NCBI RefSeq assembly: GCF_025244765.1
Contig: NZ_CP104209.1
Span: forward strand, 2,548,501-2,612,500
Source: Empedobacter stercoris
GTDB lineage: Bacteria > Bacteroidota > Bacteroidia > Flavobacteriales > Weeksellaceae
Direction of reading: 5' to 3'
DNA length: 64,000 nt
Part shown: in pieces, positions 15,441-24,471 of the stretch
Layout of the letters: each line of letters starts with the position of its first letter
Numbering within the stretch: the first letter of the stretch is position 1
Translations under genes and position numbers: made by a program
The notes under the pieces: model-generated
Database searches by the model: none
What the model was told of the DNA's origin: nothing
What the model saw: only the letters and a program-made list of their open reading frames with translations

Positions 15441-15698
15441 TTATTTACACAACGTATTAATTCACAATAACACAAAAGGCAAACGTTTGTTTGCCTTTTG
15501 TTATTTTATAAAGTGGTACCAAATTATAGAATTTCATGCAAAAATAATAGACCAACTAATATGCTTTTTTTAAACAATATTCTTCGACACTTGTTCGAAG
15601 AAATAGACTATTTTATCATTCAAAAAAATAGAGGATAAAACAGGACGTATACCTTATTGCATAAACTGTAATTTGTCGCCAATAATAATCAATAGGTC
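15441..15698. other. Gene-free end of the accessory island
   Basis: No coding frame. It contains a terminator-like hairpin (15472-15507) and a smaller dyad TTCTTCG/CGAAGAA (15580-15602). The bases between look like old, mutated DNA with no recognisable family. Confidence 0.6.
15472..15507. terminator. Intrinsic terminator, sister of the one at 10048
   Basis: ACAAAAGGCAAAC, loop GTTT, GTTTGCCTTTTGT (perfect 13-bp stem), then TATTTTAT. Compared with the sister hairpin, one G-T pair here is G-C. Confidence 0.8.
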
Positions 15699-15739
15699 AA
15701 TAGAAAAGGAGCTATTAATTAGCTCCTTTTCTATTTTGA
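15699..15739 (-). terminator. Intrinsic terminator of the Spy-like gene
   Basis: TAGAAAAGGAGCTA / TAGCTCCTTTTCTA (15701-15714, 15720-15733). The right arm overlaps the end of the leftward gene. Confidence 0.8.
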
Positions 15740-16041
15740 TGTCTTTTGTTGTGTAACTCTTTTAATGTGGCGCGCTGTTCTGGCGTAAAAACATTATCGA
15801 TTTCATTAAATTCTTTTTGACGAACTTCTCTCATTTTCTTTTTCAATTCAAGTTTTTCATCAACATAACTGTCTTCAATTTGTTTTATTTTGATGACTTG
15901 TGCATCTGTCAAATTCAAATCTTTTTTTAATTGTTGTAGTTTTTGCTCTCTCGAACCTTCTTTTCTATCTTGCGCTGATGCAGTTGTTAAAGTGAAAGCA
16001 ATTAATCCCAAACCTAAATATTTATAAAATGCTGTTCTCAT
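15715..16041 (-). CDS. Spy/CpxP-like periplasmic protein
   Basis: About 108 residues starting at MRTAFYKY (an ATG three codons upstream at 16050 is also possible). The signal peptide ends ASAQ. The mature part is helical and highly charged, with two LTxxQ-type motifs (LNLTDAQVIKIKQIED about 43 and FTPEQRATLKELH about 88). These are the mark of the Spy/CpxP/LTXXQ family of periplasmic chaperones and stress sensors, although a DUF4890-type Bacteroidota relative is also possible. It is transcribed leftward, divergent from the receptor gene. Confidence 0.75.
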   Translation of the reverse strand: MRTAFYKYLGLGLIAFTLTTASAQDRKEGSREQKLQQLKKDLNLTDAQVIKIKQIEDSYVDEKLELKKKMREVRQKEFNEIDNVFTPEQRATLKELHNKRHQNRKGAN

Positions 16042-16278
16042 AATTATCAACTTTTACTGTTTATTCTCTCTTAAGACATCAAATAACAAAAAAGGTTTAA
16101 TCTAAGTTTTGTTAAATTTTTAATCGAATAATACAATAACTTATAAAAGATTGTAACAACAATAGTTGAATTACGACAAATTTTTTTGAATATTTTTTAT
16201 TATGAATTAAACCTTTTTGAAAAAGGTTTGTCTAATAAGTTGTAAAATTTAGAACTACGTAAAAGAAAAATTGAACAA

Positions 16279-18786
16279 ATGAGGTTAAGAAATTTATTTG
16301 CTCTAATGTTTATTTGTGTTTGTGCAAGTTTGAATGCACAAGAACTTTTAAAAATTAGAGGTAAAGTCTTGTCGAGCGACAACAAACCTGTAGAGTACAC
16401 TACAATATCGCTTGAAAGTACTGAAGAAGGGGTTGTAGCCGAAGGTGCTACAGATGCAAAAGGTGATTTTGTGGTAGAAGCACAAGCAGGAGAATATATT
16501 TTGGTCATAGAACCAATGGGGTATGATGTGATAGAAAAGCAACTTAGCTTAACATCAGCTTTAGATTTAGGAACTTTTTCTGTGAAAGGTTCTCAAACTG
16601 TTTCTTTAGATGCCGCTGTTGTAACGGCAGAAAAACCAATCTACAAAGTAGAATTAGATAAGAAAGTTTATGACATGGCAAACGACCCGATGTCACAAGG
16701 TCAATCGTTGTCAGACGCTTTAGCGAATGTGCCATCTGTACAAGTTGACGCCGAAGGTAACGTTTCGCTTCGTGGAAATGATAATGTCAAATTTTTGATT
16801 GATGGTAAACCATCAGGTATGTTAGGTGTTTCGAGTGTAGCAGATGCTTTAAAGAATATTCCGGCAGAAAATGTAGAACGTATCGAGTTGGTGACAAATC
16901 CATCGGCGCGTTATGAAGCTTCTGGTTCGGCAGGGATTATTAATATTGTCTTGAAAAAAGGATCGAATGCTGGTTTTAATGGTTCTGTAACTTTGAATGG
17001 AGGGATTCCAACCATGATTGGAGGAAATGTGAACTTAAATTATAAAACGAAAAAATACAATATCTACACAACTTTAGGATCTCGTTATGCGGATCGAGAA
17101 GGAGAAGGTTCGGCTTTTATGACAAGTTTTAATAAAGGTACTGATGTCGTAAAACAATACAGATCAACGGATCGAGATAACAATAGAATTAGAAGAAATT
17201 ATAATATTCGTTTAGGTGGTGAATATTATTTAGATGATAAAAACACAGTAGGTTTATCGGCTGGTTATCGTTATAATAATGGAAATAATAACGCGTTGGT
17301 TGATTATAATTATTTTGATAATGCGATGACTTTCTTGAAAAATGAGTACAATCTTCAAGATGAAAAAGAAATCGAGAATAACTTTGATTTTGATTTAAAC
17401 TACAAACATGAGTTTGATAAAAAAGGACACGAGTTTGTTTTCACAGGTCGATTCTCAAGTCAAAAAGAAGATGAAGATGGTTTGGTTAAAGGATTAACAA
17501 AAAGATTTGACAATACAACAAATTCGTATGTTGATGAGTTTTCAAATCGTATTACAGATAATTTAGAAGATCAGAAAAATGTTGTCATAACAGCAGATTA
17601 TGTACGTCCAATTGGAGAAAAAGGGAAGTTCGAATTGGGAGCTCGTGCAGATTTTAGTGATACAAAAACAAATAATAGAACTTATTTCTTAGAAGATAAT
17701 GGCAATTATGTGGAAGACGATAGGTTTTTTGCAAATGTAGATAACCAACAAAATGTATTAGCCGCTTATACACAATACGGAAATGCGATTGGAGAAAAGT
17801 TCCAATATTTTGCAGGTTTACGCGTGGAAAGTTCTGATATGAAAATTAAGAATTATACGACAGGAGAAAACATCTCTAAAAAATACACAGATTTATTTCC
17901 AACGTTAACGTTAAACTATAAGTTTACGGATAAAAACGAGATGCAATTAAGTTATTCTCGTCGTGTTCGTCGTCCAATGGGATTCATGTTAATGCCTTTC
18001 TTCTCTGCTACAGACGATAGAAATGTAAGAAACGGAAATCCAGATCTTAATCCTACCTATACAAACTCTTTAGAGTTATCTTATATTGCTTCTGTGGGTA
18101 AATTAATGGTTACACCAAGTTTATTTTACCAAAGAACAACAGATATGATTAACCAGTTTCAACGTAAAAATATCAACGATAGCGGAGAAGATGTATTCAT
18201 TACAAAGCCTATAAATGCAGGTGAAGAAGATCGTTATGGATTAGATTTAACAGCAACTTATAAACCTGCAAGATGGTGGAATTTGATGTTGAATGTGAAT
18301 TTATTTGGATACAAAAGAACAGGATATTACGAAGAAACGAATGAAATAAAAGATCCTGAAACAGGAATTGTTTCTACTCAAGTAGACGCACAAGATTTTT
18401 CTGGTGACGGATTTAGTTCTCGAGGACGCTTATCATCTAACTTTACTTTACCAGCAGATTTCAAAATTCAAGTTGCTGGAAATTACATGGGAAGTATGAA
18501 AACCGCGCAACAAAAAATTGAAGATAACTTGTCAATGGATTTTTCTTTATCAAAAGATTTATTTAATAAACAAGCTACTTTATCTTTAAATGTACGTGAC
18601 GTTTTTAATTCAAGAAAACGTGAAATGACACAATACGGATCGGATTATATTAATTATCAAAGTATGCGTTGGATGAAACGTTCGATTAATTTATCGTTTA
18701 CTTATCGTTTCAAGAACACAAATGAAAAAGATAGAAATAGACAACGTCCTGAAGCAGAAGAGATGGGAGAAGAAATGCAAATGTAG
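16279..18786 (+). CDS. TonB-dependent receptor-like outer-membrane barrel protein
   Basis: 835 residues. A signal peptide (ends SLNAQ) is followed by a carboxypeptidase-regulatory-like beta-sandwich (KIRGKVLSSDNKPVEYTTIS, about 24-95), a plug domain (DALANVPSVQVDAEGNVSLRG, IERIELVTNPSARYEASG-type region, about 140-225), and a large barrel ending in FTYRF plus a polar tail. This is the Bacteroidota 'outer membrane beta-barrel family' (OMP_b-brl_3) related to TonB receptors; uptake would be powered by the ExbB-ExbD-TonB complex encoded at 57-60 kb. The ligand is unknown; no SusD partner is nearby. Confidence 0.92.
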   Translation: MRLRNLFALMFICVCASLNAQELLKIRGKVLSSDNKPVEYTTISLESTEEGVVAEGATDAKGDFVVEAQAGEYILVIEPMGYDVIEKQLSLTSALDLGTFSVKGSQTVSLDAAVVTAEKPIYKVELDKKVYDMANDPMSQGQSLSDALANVPSVQVDAEGNVSLRGNDNVKFLIDGKPSGMLGVSSVADALKNIPAENVERIELVTNPSARYEASGSAGIINIVLKKGSNAGFNGSVTLNGGIPTMIGGNVNLNYKTKKYNIYTTLGSRYADREGEGSAFMTSFNKGTDVVKQYRSTDRDNNRIRRNYNIRLGGEYYLDDKNTVGLSAGYRYNNGNNNALVDYNYFDNAMTFLKNEYNLQDEKEIENNFDFDLNYKHEFDKKGHEFVFTGRFSSQKEDEDGLVKGLTKRFDNTTNSYVDEFSNRITDNLEDQKNVVITADYVRPIGEKGKFELGARADFSDTKTNNRTYFLEDNGNYVEDDRFFANVDNQQNVLAAYTQYGNAIGEKFQYFAGLRVESSDMKIKNYTTGENISKKYTDLFPTLTLNYKFTDKNEMQLSYSRRVRRPMGFMLMPFFSATDDRNVRNGNPDLNPTYTNSLELSYIASVGKLMVTPSLFYQRTTDMINQFQRKNINDSGEDVFITKPINAGEEDRYGLDLTATYKPARWWNLMLNVNLFGYKRTGYYEETNEIKDPETGIVSTQVDAQDFSGDGFSSRGRLSSNFTLPADFKIQVAGNYMGSMKTAQQKIEDNLSMDFSLSKDLFNKQATLSLNVRDVFNSRKREMTQYGSDYINYQSMRWMKRSINLSFTYRFKNTNEKDRNRQRPEAEEMGEEMQM

Positions 18787-18813
18787 GCAGCTTCTTAGGT
18801 TGTTATAGATCAT

Positions 18814-18847
18814 AAAAAAAGGTTCGCATTTGCGAACCTTTTTTTAT
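18814..18847. terminator. Bidirectional intrinsic terminator
   Basis: AAAAAAAGGTTCGCA / TGCGAACCTTTTTTT with a 2-base loop. It serves the receptor gene (rightward) and mscL (leftward), which converge here. Confidence 0.93.
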
Positions 18848-18862
18848 AAAATCAAGCGAAAA

Positions 18863-19249
18863 TTAAGATTTGTTTTTCAACAAATCACGAATTTCAGCCA
18901 ATAATTCTTCTTGTGTTGGACCAGCAGGCGCTTCTTCTGCAGGCGCTTCTTCTCTTTTTAATTTATTGATTCCTTTAATCATTACAAATAAAGCGAAAGC
19001 AACAATTATGAACGATATTGAAGCTGATATGAACATACCGTATTTAATTGCAGTACCCGGAATTACTAATTCAGCTAAATTGTTTAATTGTAATTTTTCT
19101 AATGTTGGAGTTAAGATTGCTGGAGTAATAATGTCTTCTACTAAAGAAGTTACAATTTTACCAAAAGCACCACCGATCACAACACCGACAGCTAAATCTA
19201 CTACGTTGCCTTTTACAGCAAACTCTTTAAATTCTTTAAAAAATCCCAT
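18863..19249 (-). CDS. mscL: Large-conductance mechanosensitive channel
   Basis: 128-residue inner-membrane channel that opens on hypo-osmotic shock. It has the N-terminal amphipathic helix ([15 protein letters not shown]), TM1 pore helix [22 protein letters not shown] (seen as the conserved DLAVGVVIG pattern, 16-38), a short periplasmic loop, TM2 (about 70-92) and a C-terminal helical bundle ([14 protein letters not shown]). Length fits. Encoded just downstream of lgt. Confidence 0.96.
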   Translation of the reverse strand: MGFFKEFKEFAVKGNVVDLAVGVVIGGAFGKIVTSLVEDIITPAILTPTLEKLQLNNLAELVIPGTAIKYGMFISASISFIIVAFALFVMIKGINKLKREEAPAEEAPAGPTQEELLAEIRDLLKNKS

Positions 19250-19281
19250 AAGTTTAAATTTATTTCAAAAGTTTATAATAT

Positions 19282-20178
19282 TTAATTTGGTTGATTGGTA
19301 TCTAATCTATTTTTAGAAGAGATGAATAAGTAAAGACCGATTAACATAAATGGAATACTTAAAATTTGACCATTGTTTAGTCCAATGTTTATAGCTTCGG
19401 CAACAGCTTCTTCGCCTTGGTTTTCTTTGAAAAACTCAACAACAAATCGGACTAAAAATAATAAAAATAAGAACACACCTAACATAGCGCCAAGATATTT
19501 TCTTTTATCTGTTTTATGATACATATAAAGCATGATAAAGCCTAATATAAAATAGCCAATTGCTTCATAAATTTGAGCTGGATGACGAGGAATAATTTCT
19601 CCATATCCTAAACTTTGTTGATGAAACTTTACTGCCCATGGTAAATCGGATGCTTTTCCAACGATTTCAGAATTATAAAAGTTTCCAATTCGAACAGCTG
19701 CTCCGCCAAATGGAACAACAACTGCCATTCTATCTAACAACCATAAGACATTACGATGCAAATATTTTCGACTAAATAAATACGAAGTTAAGATTACTCC
19801 CAATGCAGCACCATGACTTGCTAATCCGCTAAATCCTACAAATTCGTAATTTTGTAATAAACCAAAAAAAGCACTTTCTCCTGGAGCGTGTTGTACAGGT
19901 AAAAAGACCTCGATAGGTTTTTCTATAAAAGCAGAAGGATCATAAAATAAATATTCTCCCAATCTTGCTCCCGCAATTGCTCCGATAAAAGTATATAAGA
20001 ATAAAGGATCAAGTAATTCTTTTTTCTGATTTTCTTTTTTGAAAATGTTTGACATCAAATACCAACCTACAACAAAGGCTAATATCCAGCACAAGCTGTA
20101 AATATGTACTTTGAATCCACCTACTTCAAATAAATAAGGTGTTGGATCCCAATTGATAAACGAAATTAAGTTAAGCAT
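19282..20178 (-). CDS. lgt: Prolipoprotein diacylglyceryl transferase
   Basis: This integral inner-membrane enzyme moves diacylglycerol from phosphatidylglycerol to the lipobox Cys of prelipoproteins. 298 residues, about seven membrane segments, with family signatures GARLGEYLFYDP (about 70), GLASHGAALGV (about 118-128) and RIGNFYNSEIVGKASDLPWAV (RxGNFxNSE core, about 162). The start ATG shares one base with the yidD stop (TAATG), so translation is probably coupled. Several lipoproteins in this window are its substrates. Confidence 0.96.
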   Translation of the reverse strand: MLNLISFINWDPTPYLFEVGGFKVHIYSLCWILAFVVGWYLMSNIFKKENQKKELLDPLFLYTFIGAIAGARLGEYLFYDPSAFIEKPIEVFLPVQHAPGESAFFGLLQNYEFVGFSGLASHGAALGVILTSYLFSRKYLHRNVLWLLDRMAVVVPFGGAAVRIGNFYNSEIVGKASDLPWAVKFHQQSLGYGEIIPRHPAQIYEAIGYFILGFIMLYMYHKTDKRKYLGAMLGVFLFLLFLVRFVVEFFKENQGEEAVAEAINIGLNNGQILSIPFMLIGLYLFISSKNRLDTNQPN

Positions 20179-20411
20179 TAATTTTTCTTTTTAGGTACAG
20201 GGTCATATCCATGTCCTCCCCAAGGGTGACAACGACCAATTCTTTTAGTTCCGAGCCACAAACCTTTTAATAAGCCATGTTCTTTTAATGCTTCAATCAT
20301 ATACGATGAGCAAGTTGGTTGATACCTACAATTACTTCCCATCCACGGAGAAATTGCTAACTGATAAAATCGAACCAATAAAATAAATGGTTTTACCAAA
20401 AAATTGTTCAT
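20178..20411 (-). CDS. yidD: Membrane protein insertion efficiency factor YidD
   Basis: 77 residues with the YidD signature: [26 protein letters not shown] (Cys27-x5-Cys33 type pair) and [15 protein letters not shown], then [14 protein letters not shown]. An amphipathic N-terminal helix attaches it to the inner membrane, where it assists YidC. Normally beside rnpA-yidC; here it pairs with lgt. A perfect -7 box (20416-20423) lies only 4 bases before the ATG, so its mRNA may be leaderless. Confidence 0.95.
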   Translation of the reverse strand: MNNFLVKPFILLVRFYQLAISPWMGSNCRYQPTCSSYMIEALKEHGLLKGLWLGTKRIGRCHPWGGHGYDPVPKKKN

Positions 20412-20415
20412 CTCG

Positions 20416-20423
20416 CAAAGTTA
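20416..20423 (-). promoter_or_regulatory. -7 box of yidD-lgt, almost touching the start codon
   Basis: Leftward TAACTTTG matches TAnnTTTG. Transcription normally starts 4-7 bases after this box, that is at or within a few bases of the yidD ATG (20411), which implies a leaderless or very short-leader mRNA. Confidence 0.55.
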
Positions 20424-20440
20424 ATCAATAACAGAAATAA

Positions 20441-20484
20441 AAAAGAATCAATCCAAAAGATTTATACTTTGCAGATTGATTCTT
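20441..20484 (-). terminator. Intrinsic terminator of the thioredoxin gene
   Basis: Leftward AAGAATCAATC / GATTGATTCTT (20474-20484 with 20443-20453), loop of about 20 bases, followed by TTTTTATTT. It lies in the -33 area of the yidD promoter. Confidence 0.7.
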
Positions 20485-20509
20485 AAAAACAATAATCGTA
20501 TTATAAAAA

Positions 20510-21016
20510 CTATTTTTTAATATAGCTTGCAGGATCTAAAGCTTTGTACGACCAGTTTTGTAAAAACTCTAAAACCACTTTCGGATCATGACCTTTTGCT
20601 TCTTTGCTTTCTAAATAAGCAGAGTTTTGCGTATGAATCAAGTTTCCTTTCTCATCTAAGATTACAAAAACAGGAAAACCAAAACGCTCTGGATGTTTCA
20701 AAGCAGCTAATGTTTCTTCATTTTTATTATTTTTCGAATAATTCACATGAACGACTTCGTAATTATTCGCGATATAATTTTTTACTTCTTCATTTTCTTT
20801 TGTCAACTTATCAAACATGATACACCAAGCACACCAATTTCCACCAACTTGTAACAAAATATGTTTCTTTTCAGCAGAAGCCTTCTGTACAGCATTCGCA
20901 ATATCTACTTTAGGATTCGCTTCTTCATTATAAATTTTTGGCTTTTCTGTTTGTTGACCAAATACAAAGCTCAACGATAGCATCATTAAGCTAAAAAACA
21001 TGGTTAATTTTTTCAT
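20510..21016 (-). CDS. Exported thioredoxin-fold protein
   Basis: 168 residues. A signal peptide (MKKLTMFFSLMMLSLSFVFG) precedes a thioredoxin-fold domain with active site WCAWC (Cys62, Cys65) and later FPVFVILDEKGN (cis-Pro region, about 121). The CxxC differs from the CGPC of cytoplasmic thioredoxin and fits the Thioredoxin_7/DUF255-like periplasmic group. It probably acts in disulfide reduction or exchange in the periplasm; partners unknown. Confidence 0.88.
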   Translation of the reverse strand: MKKLTMFFSLMMLSLSFVFGQQTEKPKIYNEEANPKVDIANAVQKASAEKKHILLQVGGNWCAWCIMFDKLTKENEEVKNYIANNYEVVHVNYSKNNKNEETLAALKHPERFGFPVFVILDEKGNLIHTQNSAYLESKEAKGHDPKVVLEFLQNWSYKALDPASYIKK

Positions 21017-21074
21017 TTCAAATTCTAAATATTAATTCGAATTTACAATAAAAAATTATGCCGAAATATTTTTT

Positions 21075-21479
21075 CTACGAATTAATGATATTGTAGCATG
21101 AATTTAGTTTTTCTTGAACCGAATTTATTTCACCATTTTTTTCATTTCGTTTAATTTGATTAATCAAATTGATAGAGAATTTAGATTCAAATTCTAATCG
21201 ATCTAATTCGATCTCATAAAAATTAATTTGATGATGAATTTGCTTAAAATAGTAATTTACCAACTCCGTGTACATTAATTTAAGCTCTTGATTCACTTTG
21301 ATAAATTCTACGAACTCTTGTAATTCAATCAAAAAATCAACCATTTGCTTGTTGATTTCAGTTTGCTTATCATTTAGTTCAATTTTCTTTAAATAATCAG
21401 TTGATAAAGCAATTTTATCACCCAAAAGTTGGTGCTTTCTTGTTAAAATCAAAGCACATTCTAACGCTTTCTTCATCAT
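21075..21479 (-). CDS. Small helical protein of unknown function
   Basis: 134 residues, no signal peptide (a second Met follows the first). It is almost all helix, with long Leu/Ile heptad-like runs (ELNDKQTEINKQMVDFLIELQEF, FYEIELDRLEFESKF as seen patterns) and one late Cys. I do not recognise a family. It lies alone between the leftward thioredoxin gene and divergent rarA; the codon use is like its neighbours, so it is probably real. Confidence 0.6.
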   Translation of the reverse strand: MMKKALECALILTRKHQLLGDKIALSTDYLKKIELNDKQTEINKQMVDFLIELQEFVEFIKVNQELKLMYTELVNYYFKQIHHQINFYEIELDRLEFESKFSINLINQIKRNEKNGEINSVQEKLNSCYNIINS

Positions 21480-21567
21480 GTTTAATTTTTATTCTATGAC
21501 AAAGAAAATAGATTCAAAAGCCAAAATATGTCGCTTAAAAAATCATTCAATTTGGCAAAACATTCGT

Positions 21568-21575
21568 TAACTTTG
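21568..21575 (+). promoter_or_regulatory. Candidate -7 box of rarA
   Basis: TAACTTTG, 18 bases before the rarA ATG. A TTG 13 bases upstream is closer than the usual spacing of about 19-21. Confidence 0.45.
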
Positions 21576-21593
21576 AAGTCTAAATAGGATTTT

Positions 21594-22874
21594 ATGAATA
21601 CGCCTTTAGCCGAAAGAATGCGTCCCAAAACGCTCGAGGAATACATTAATCAGAAACATTTGGTAGGAAATAATGGTCCAATTAAAATGATGTTGCAACA
21701 TAATATGATTGCTTCGATGATTTTTTGGGGCCCTCCAGGAACTGGAAAAACAACACTTGCTCAATTAATTTCTGAATTAACAGATCGTCCTTTTTATACA
21801 TTAAGTGCGATAAATTCTGGCGTGAAAGAAGTGCGCGAAGTGATCGAAAAGGCGAAGAGTCAAAATTTATTCTCAGGAACAAAAAATCCAATTCTATTTA
21901 TTGATGAAATTCATCGTTTTAATAAATCGCAACAAGATAGTTTATTAGGTGCTGTAGAAACGGGATTGGTGACATTGATTGGCGCTACGACAGAGAACCC
22001 AAGTTTCGAAGTGGTACCAGCTTTGCTTTCTCGGGCGCAAGTTTATGTTTTGAAGCATCTTGAAAAGGAAGATTTAATTGATTTAATAGAACGAGCTATA
22101 AAAAAAGATAGTGTTTTATCGCAATTAGATATAGAATTAGTTGAAGCAAATGCATTGTTGCGTTATTCGGGAGGAGATGCAAGAAAATTATTGAATGGGT
22201 TAGAACTCGTGATCAATAGTTTTTCTTCAACTGAGAAAATCATCATTAACGATGAAATTGTTCACGAACGTATTCAGCAAAATCTGGCTCGTTACGATAA
22301 AACAGGTGAGCAACATTATGATATTATTTCGGCTTTTATAAAATCAATTCGAGGTTCTGATCCAAATGGAGCGGTTTATTGGTTAGCAAGAATGATAGAA
22401 GGTGGAGAAGATTTAAAATTTATTGCACGAAGAATGTTGATTTCTGCTTCGGAAGATGTAGGAAATGCAAATCCAACTGCGATGATTTTAGCAAATAACA
22501 CATTTCAGGCTGTATCGGTAATTGGTTACCCTGAATCTCGTATTTTATTGAGTCAATGTGCAATCTATTTAGCCAATTCACCTAAAAGTAATGCAACGTA
22601 TTTAGCAATTGGTAAAGCGCAACAAATTGTAAAACAAACGGGCGATTTACCTGTACCTTTACATTTGAGAAATGCACCAACTAAGTTGATGAAAGACTTG
22701 GATTATGGAAAAGAATACAAATATTCGCACGATTTTCCAGGTAATTTTGCTGAACAAGAATTTTTACCTGATGAAATTTCTGGAACAACACTTTACGAAC
22801 CAGGGAATAATAAGAGAGAATATATAGATAAACAATCACTTAATCAGAAGTGGAAAGGAAAGTATGGCTATTAA
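21594..22874 (+). CDS. rarA: Replication-associated recombination protein A (AAA+ ATPase)
   Basis: 426-residue AAA+ protein of the RarA/MgsA/WRNIP1 family, acting at stalled replication forks and related to clamp loaders. Walker A GPPGTGKT (46-53), Walker B LFIDEIHR (101-108), sensor GATTENP (about 130), then the helical tetramerisation part ([26 protein letters not shown] about 239, [13 protein letters not shown] about 280). The start gives the conserved [14 protein letters not shown]. Single gene with its own terminator. Confidence 0.96.
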   Translation: MNTPLAERMRPKTLEEYINQKHLVGNNGPIKMMLQHNMIASMIFWGPPGTGKTTLAQLISELTDRPFYTLSAINSGVKEVREVIEKAKSQNLFSGTKNPILFIDEIHRFNKSQQDSLLGAVETGLVTLIGATTENPSFEVVPALLSRAQVYVLKHLEKEDLIDLIERAIKKDSVLSQLDIELVEANALLRYSGGDARKLLNGLELVINSFSSTEKIIINDEIVHERIQQNLARYDKTGEQHYDIISAFIKSIRGSDPNGAVYWLARMIEGGEDLKFIARRMLISASEDVGNANPTAMILANNTFQAVSVIGYPESRILLSQCAIYLANSPKSNATYLAIGKAQQIVKQTGDLPVPLHLRNAPTKLMKDLDYGKEYKYSHDFPGNFAEQEFLPDEISGTTLYEPGNNKREYIDKQSLNQKWKGKYGY

Positions 22875-22875
22875 A

Positions 22876-22913
22876 AAAAATCTCAGTTAATTATGATTAA
22901 CTGAGATTTTTAA
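22876..22913 (+). terminator. Intrinsic terminator of rarA
   Basis: AAAAATCTCAGTTAA / TTAACTGAGATTTTT, loop of 6. The left end begins inside the A-run directly after the rarA stop codon. Confidence 0.9.
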
Positions 22914-23029
22914 GATTTAGATTGGTTACAATCTATAGTATTAGGTTGGTTGCACTGTATTTTGCAATTACTATGCCAAAGAGTTAATGAAAATTAAATA
23001 AAAACTTAATAAGTTGTAAAATAAAGATA

Positions 23030-23449
23030 ATGAAACAAATACAAATTATAAACGGGCCTAATTTAAATTTACTTGGTATACGTGAACCAGAAATTTACGG
23101 CACACAAACATTTGAAGATTTTTTTATTGAAATGAAAAAACAATTTCCTGACGTTTCATTGCATTATTATCAATCAAATCACGAGGGTGATATTATCGAT
23201 AAATTGCATGAAGTGGGCTTTGTCTATGATGGAATTATTTTAAATGCGGGTGCGTACACCCATTATTCTTATGCAATTGCAGATGCAATAAAAGCAATTA
23301 AAACAAAAGTAATCGAAGTTCATATTTCGGATATTTATGCGCGTGAAGATTTTAGAAAAAATAGTGTAACGGGTGAAAATTGTGAAAAAATTATTTCTGG
23401 AAAAGGATTAGAAGGATACAATGAAGCGGTTAACTGTTTTGTGAAATAA
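23030..23449 (+). CDS. aroQ: 3-dehydroquinate dehydratase, type II
   Basis: A cytoplasmic shikimate-pathway enzyme that dehydrates 3-dehydroquinate to 3-dehydroshikimate. At 139 residues it is slightly short but complete: NGPNLNLLG (8-16), catalytic Tyr23 in EPEIYG, QSNHEG (about 49), NAGAYTHYS (about 72-80, catalytic Asn and the lid residues), and EVHISD with the catalytic His (about 101). Dodecameric flavodoxin-like fold. Followed closely by a lipoprotein gene. Confidence 0.96.
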   Translation: MKQIQIINGPNLNLLGIREPEIYGTQTFEDFFIEMKKQFPDVSLHYYQSNHEGDIIDKLHEVGFVYDGIILNAGAYTHYSYAIADAIKAIKTKVIEVHISDIYAREDFRKNSVTGENCEKIISGKGLEGYNEAVNCFVK

Positions 23450-23480
23450 TGACTTTAATTTGTATAAAGGCTATTTAATT

Positions 23481-23804
23481 ATGAAAAGATTTATTGTAGG
23501 TTTAACCATAGGATTATCAATGATTAGTTGTGATTCTAAATCTGATAAAAATGATGATGGAATGAGAAATCAAGCTTTGTTAGCTTGCGAAACAGAAGCG
23601 ATAACTTCTGAAATGTCTCCAAAAAAGAAAGAATTAGTTAAAGAGTATTGTAGTTGTGCTACAGATAAAATGTTAGAAGAATTTACCTATGCAGAAATGA
23701 TGCAAATGAATAATCCATCCAAAGAGTTACAAGATCGATTGATGGAATTTGTAAAACCTTGCTTGCAAGATTTGAAAACGAAATCTGATGAATTAGGAGA
23801 TTAA
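23481..23804 (+). CDS. Small lipoprotein of unknown function
   Basis: 107 residues from the ATG at 23481 (MKRFIVGL), chosen because it puts the signal peptide directly at the front; an upstream ATG at 23460 adds seven residues. Lipobox LSMISC, then an acidic helical domain with three further Cys (CETEA, YCSCATDKM, PCLQDL). CxC in the middle and paired Cys suggest disulfides. Similar short Cys-containing proteins are common in Flavobacteriia; function unknown. Probably cotranscribed with aroQ. Confidence 0.7.
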   Translation: MKRFIVGLTIGLSMISCDSKSDKNDDGMRNQALLACETEAITSEMSPKKKELVKEYCSCATDKMLEEFTYAEMMQMNNPSKELQDRLMEFVKPCLQDLKTKSDELGD

Positions 23805-23808
23805 ATAC

Positions 23809-23838
23809 AAAAAGTCGGAACACAGTTCCGACTTTTTT
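23809..23838. terminator. Bidirectional intrinsic terminator
   Basis: AAAAAGTCGGAA / TTCCGACTTTTT with loop CACAG. It ends the lipoprotein gene and, leftward, the GTPase gene. Confidence 0.92.
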
Positions 23839-24469
23839 AATATTCTTTTTTATATTGTTCTTTTTTGAATTCATCTACCAGATGCTCGTTTAAGCTGTCG
23901 ATGTATCCCAAAATTTCTAATTTACCAATCTTACTCGAAGAAGAACTTGTAAATACTTTGGGTAATTCTTCCCAAGTTTTTAGCAATTCATTTTTATAAT
24001 GAGTTAAGTTTTTTTGCATTTGTGTACTGGTTAGTTTGTCTAATTTTGTAAACACTATAGCGAAAGGAATTTGTTTGTTTCCAAGCCATTCCATAAACTG
24101 TAAATCTATTTTTTGAGGTGAATGACGCGAGTCAATTAATAAAAAAACATTGACTAAGTTTTTACGAAACTCAATGTAATCGTAAATCATTTTATTAAAT
24201 CCTCCACGAACACCTTTTGGTGCTTTTGCAAAACCATAACCAGGTAAATCAGCTAAATACCAAGTGTCATCCATTTCGAATGTATTGATAAGTTGTGTTT
24301 TTCCTGGTGTTGCAGATGTTTTAGCTAATGCTTTTTTGTCTGACAACATATTAATTAATGATGATTTACCTACGTTAGATCGTCCAATAAAAGCATATTC
24401 TGGCTTGAATGGAGGAGGGCAATCTGTATATTTTTGCGAACTTTTTACGAATTCAGCTTTTTTAATCAT
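23837..24469 (-). CDS. yihA: Ribosome biogenesis GTPase YihA/EngB
   Basis: 210-residue essential-type GTPase assisting assembly of the large ribosomal subunit. G1 GRSNVGKS (29-36), G3 DLPGYG (74-79), G4 TKLDK (141-145), and SSSSKIG near the G5 position. Length and motif spacing are typical. It lies 2 bases after the alpha/beta hydrolase gene, so the two form an operon. Confidence 0.95.
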   Translation of the reverse strand: MIKKAEFVKSSQKYTDCPPPFKPEYAFIGRSNVGKSSLINMLSDKKALAKTSATPGKTQLINTFEMDDTWYLADLPGYGFAKAPKGVRGGFNKMIYDYIEFRKNLVNVFLLIDSRHSPQKIDLQFMEWLGNKQIPFAIVFTKLDKLTSTQMQKNLTHYKNELLKTWEELPKVFTSSSSSKIGKLEILGYIDSLNEHLVDEFKKEQYKKEY

Positions 24470-24471
24470 AT

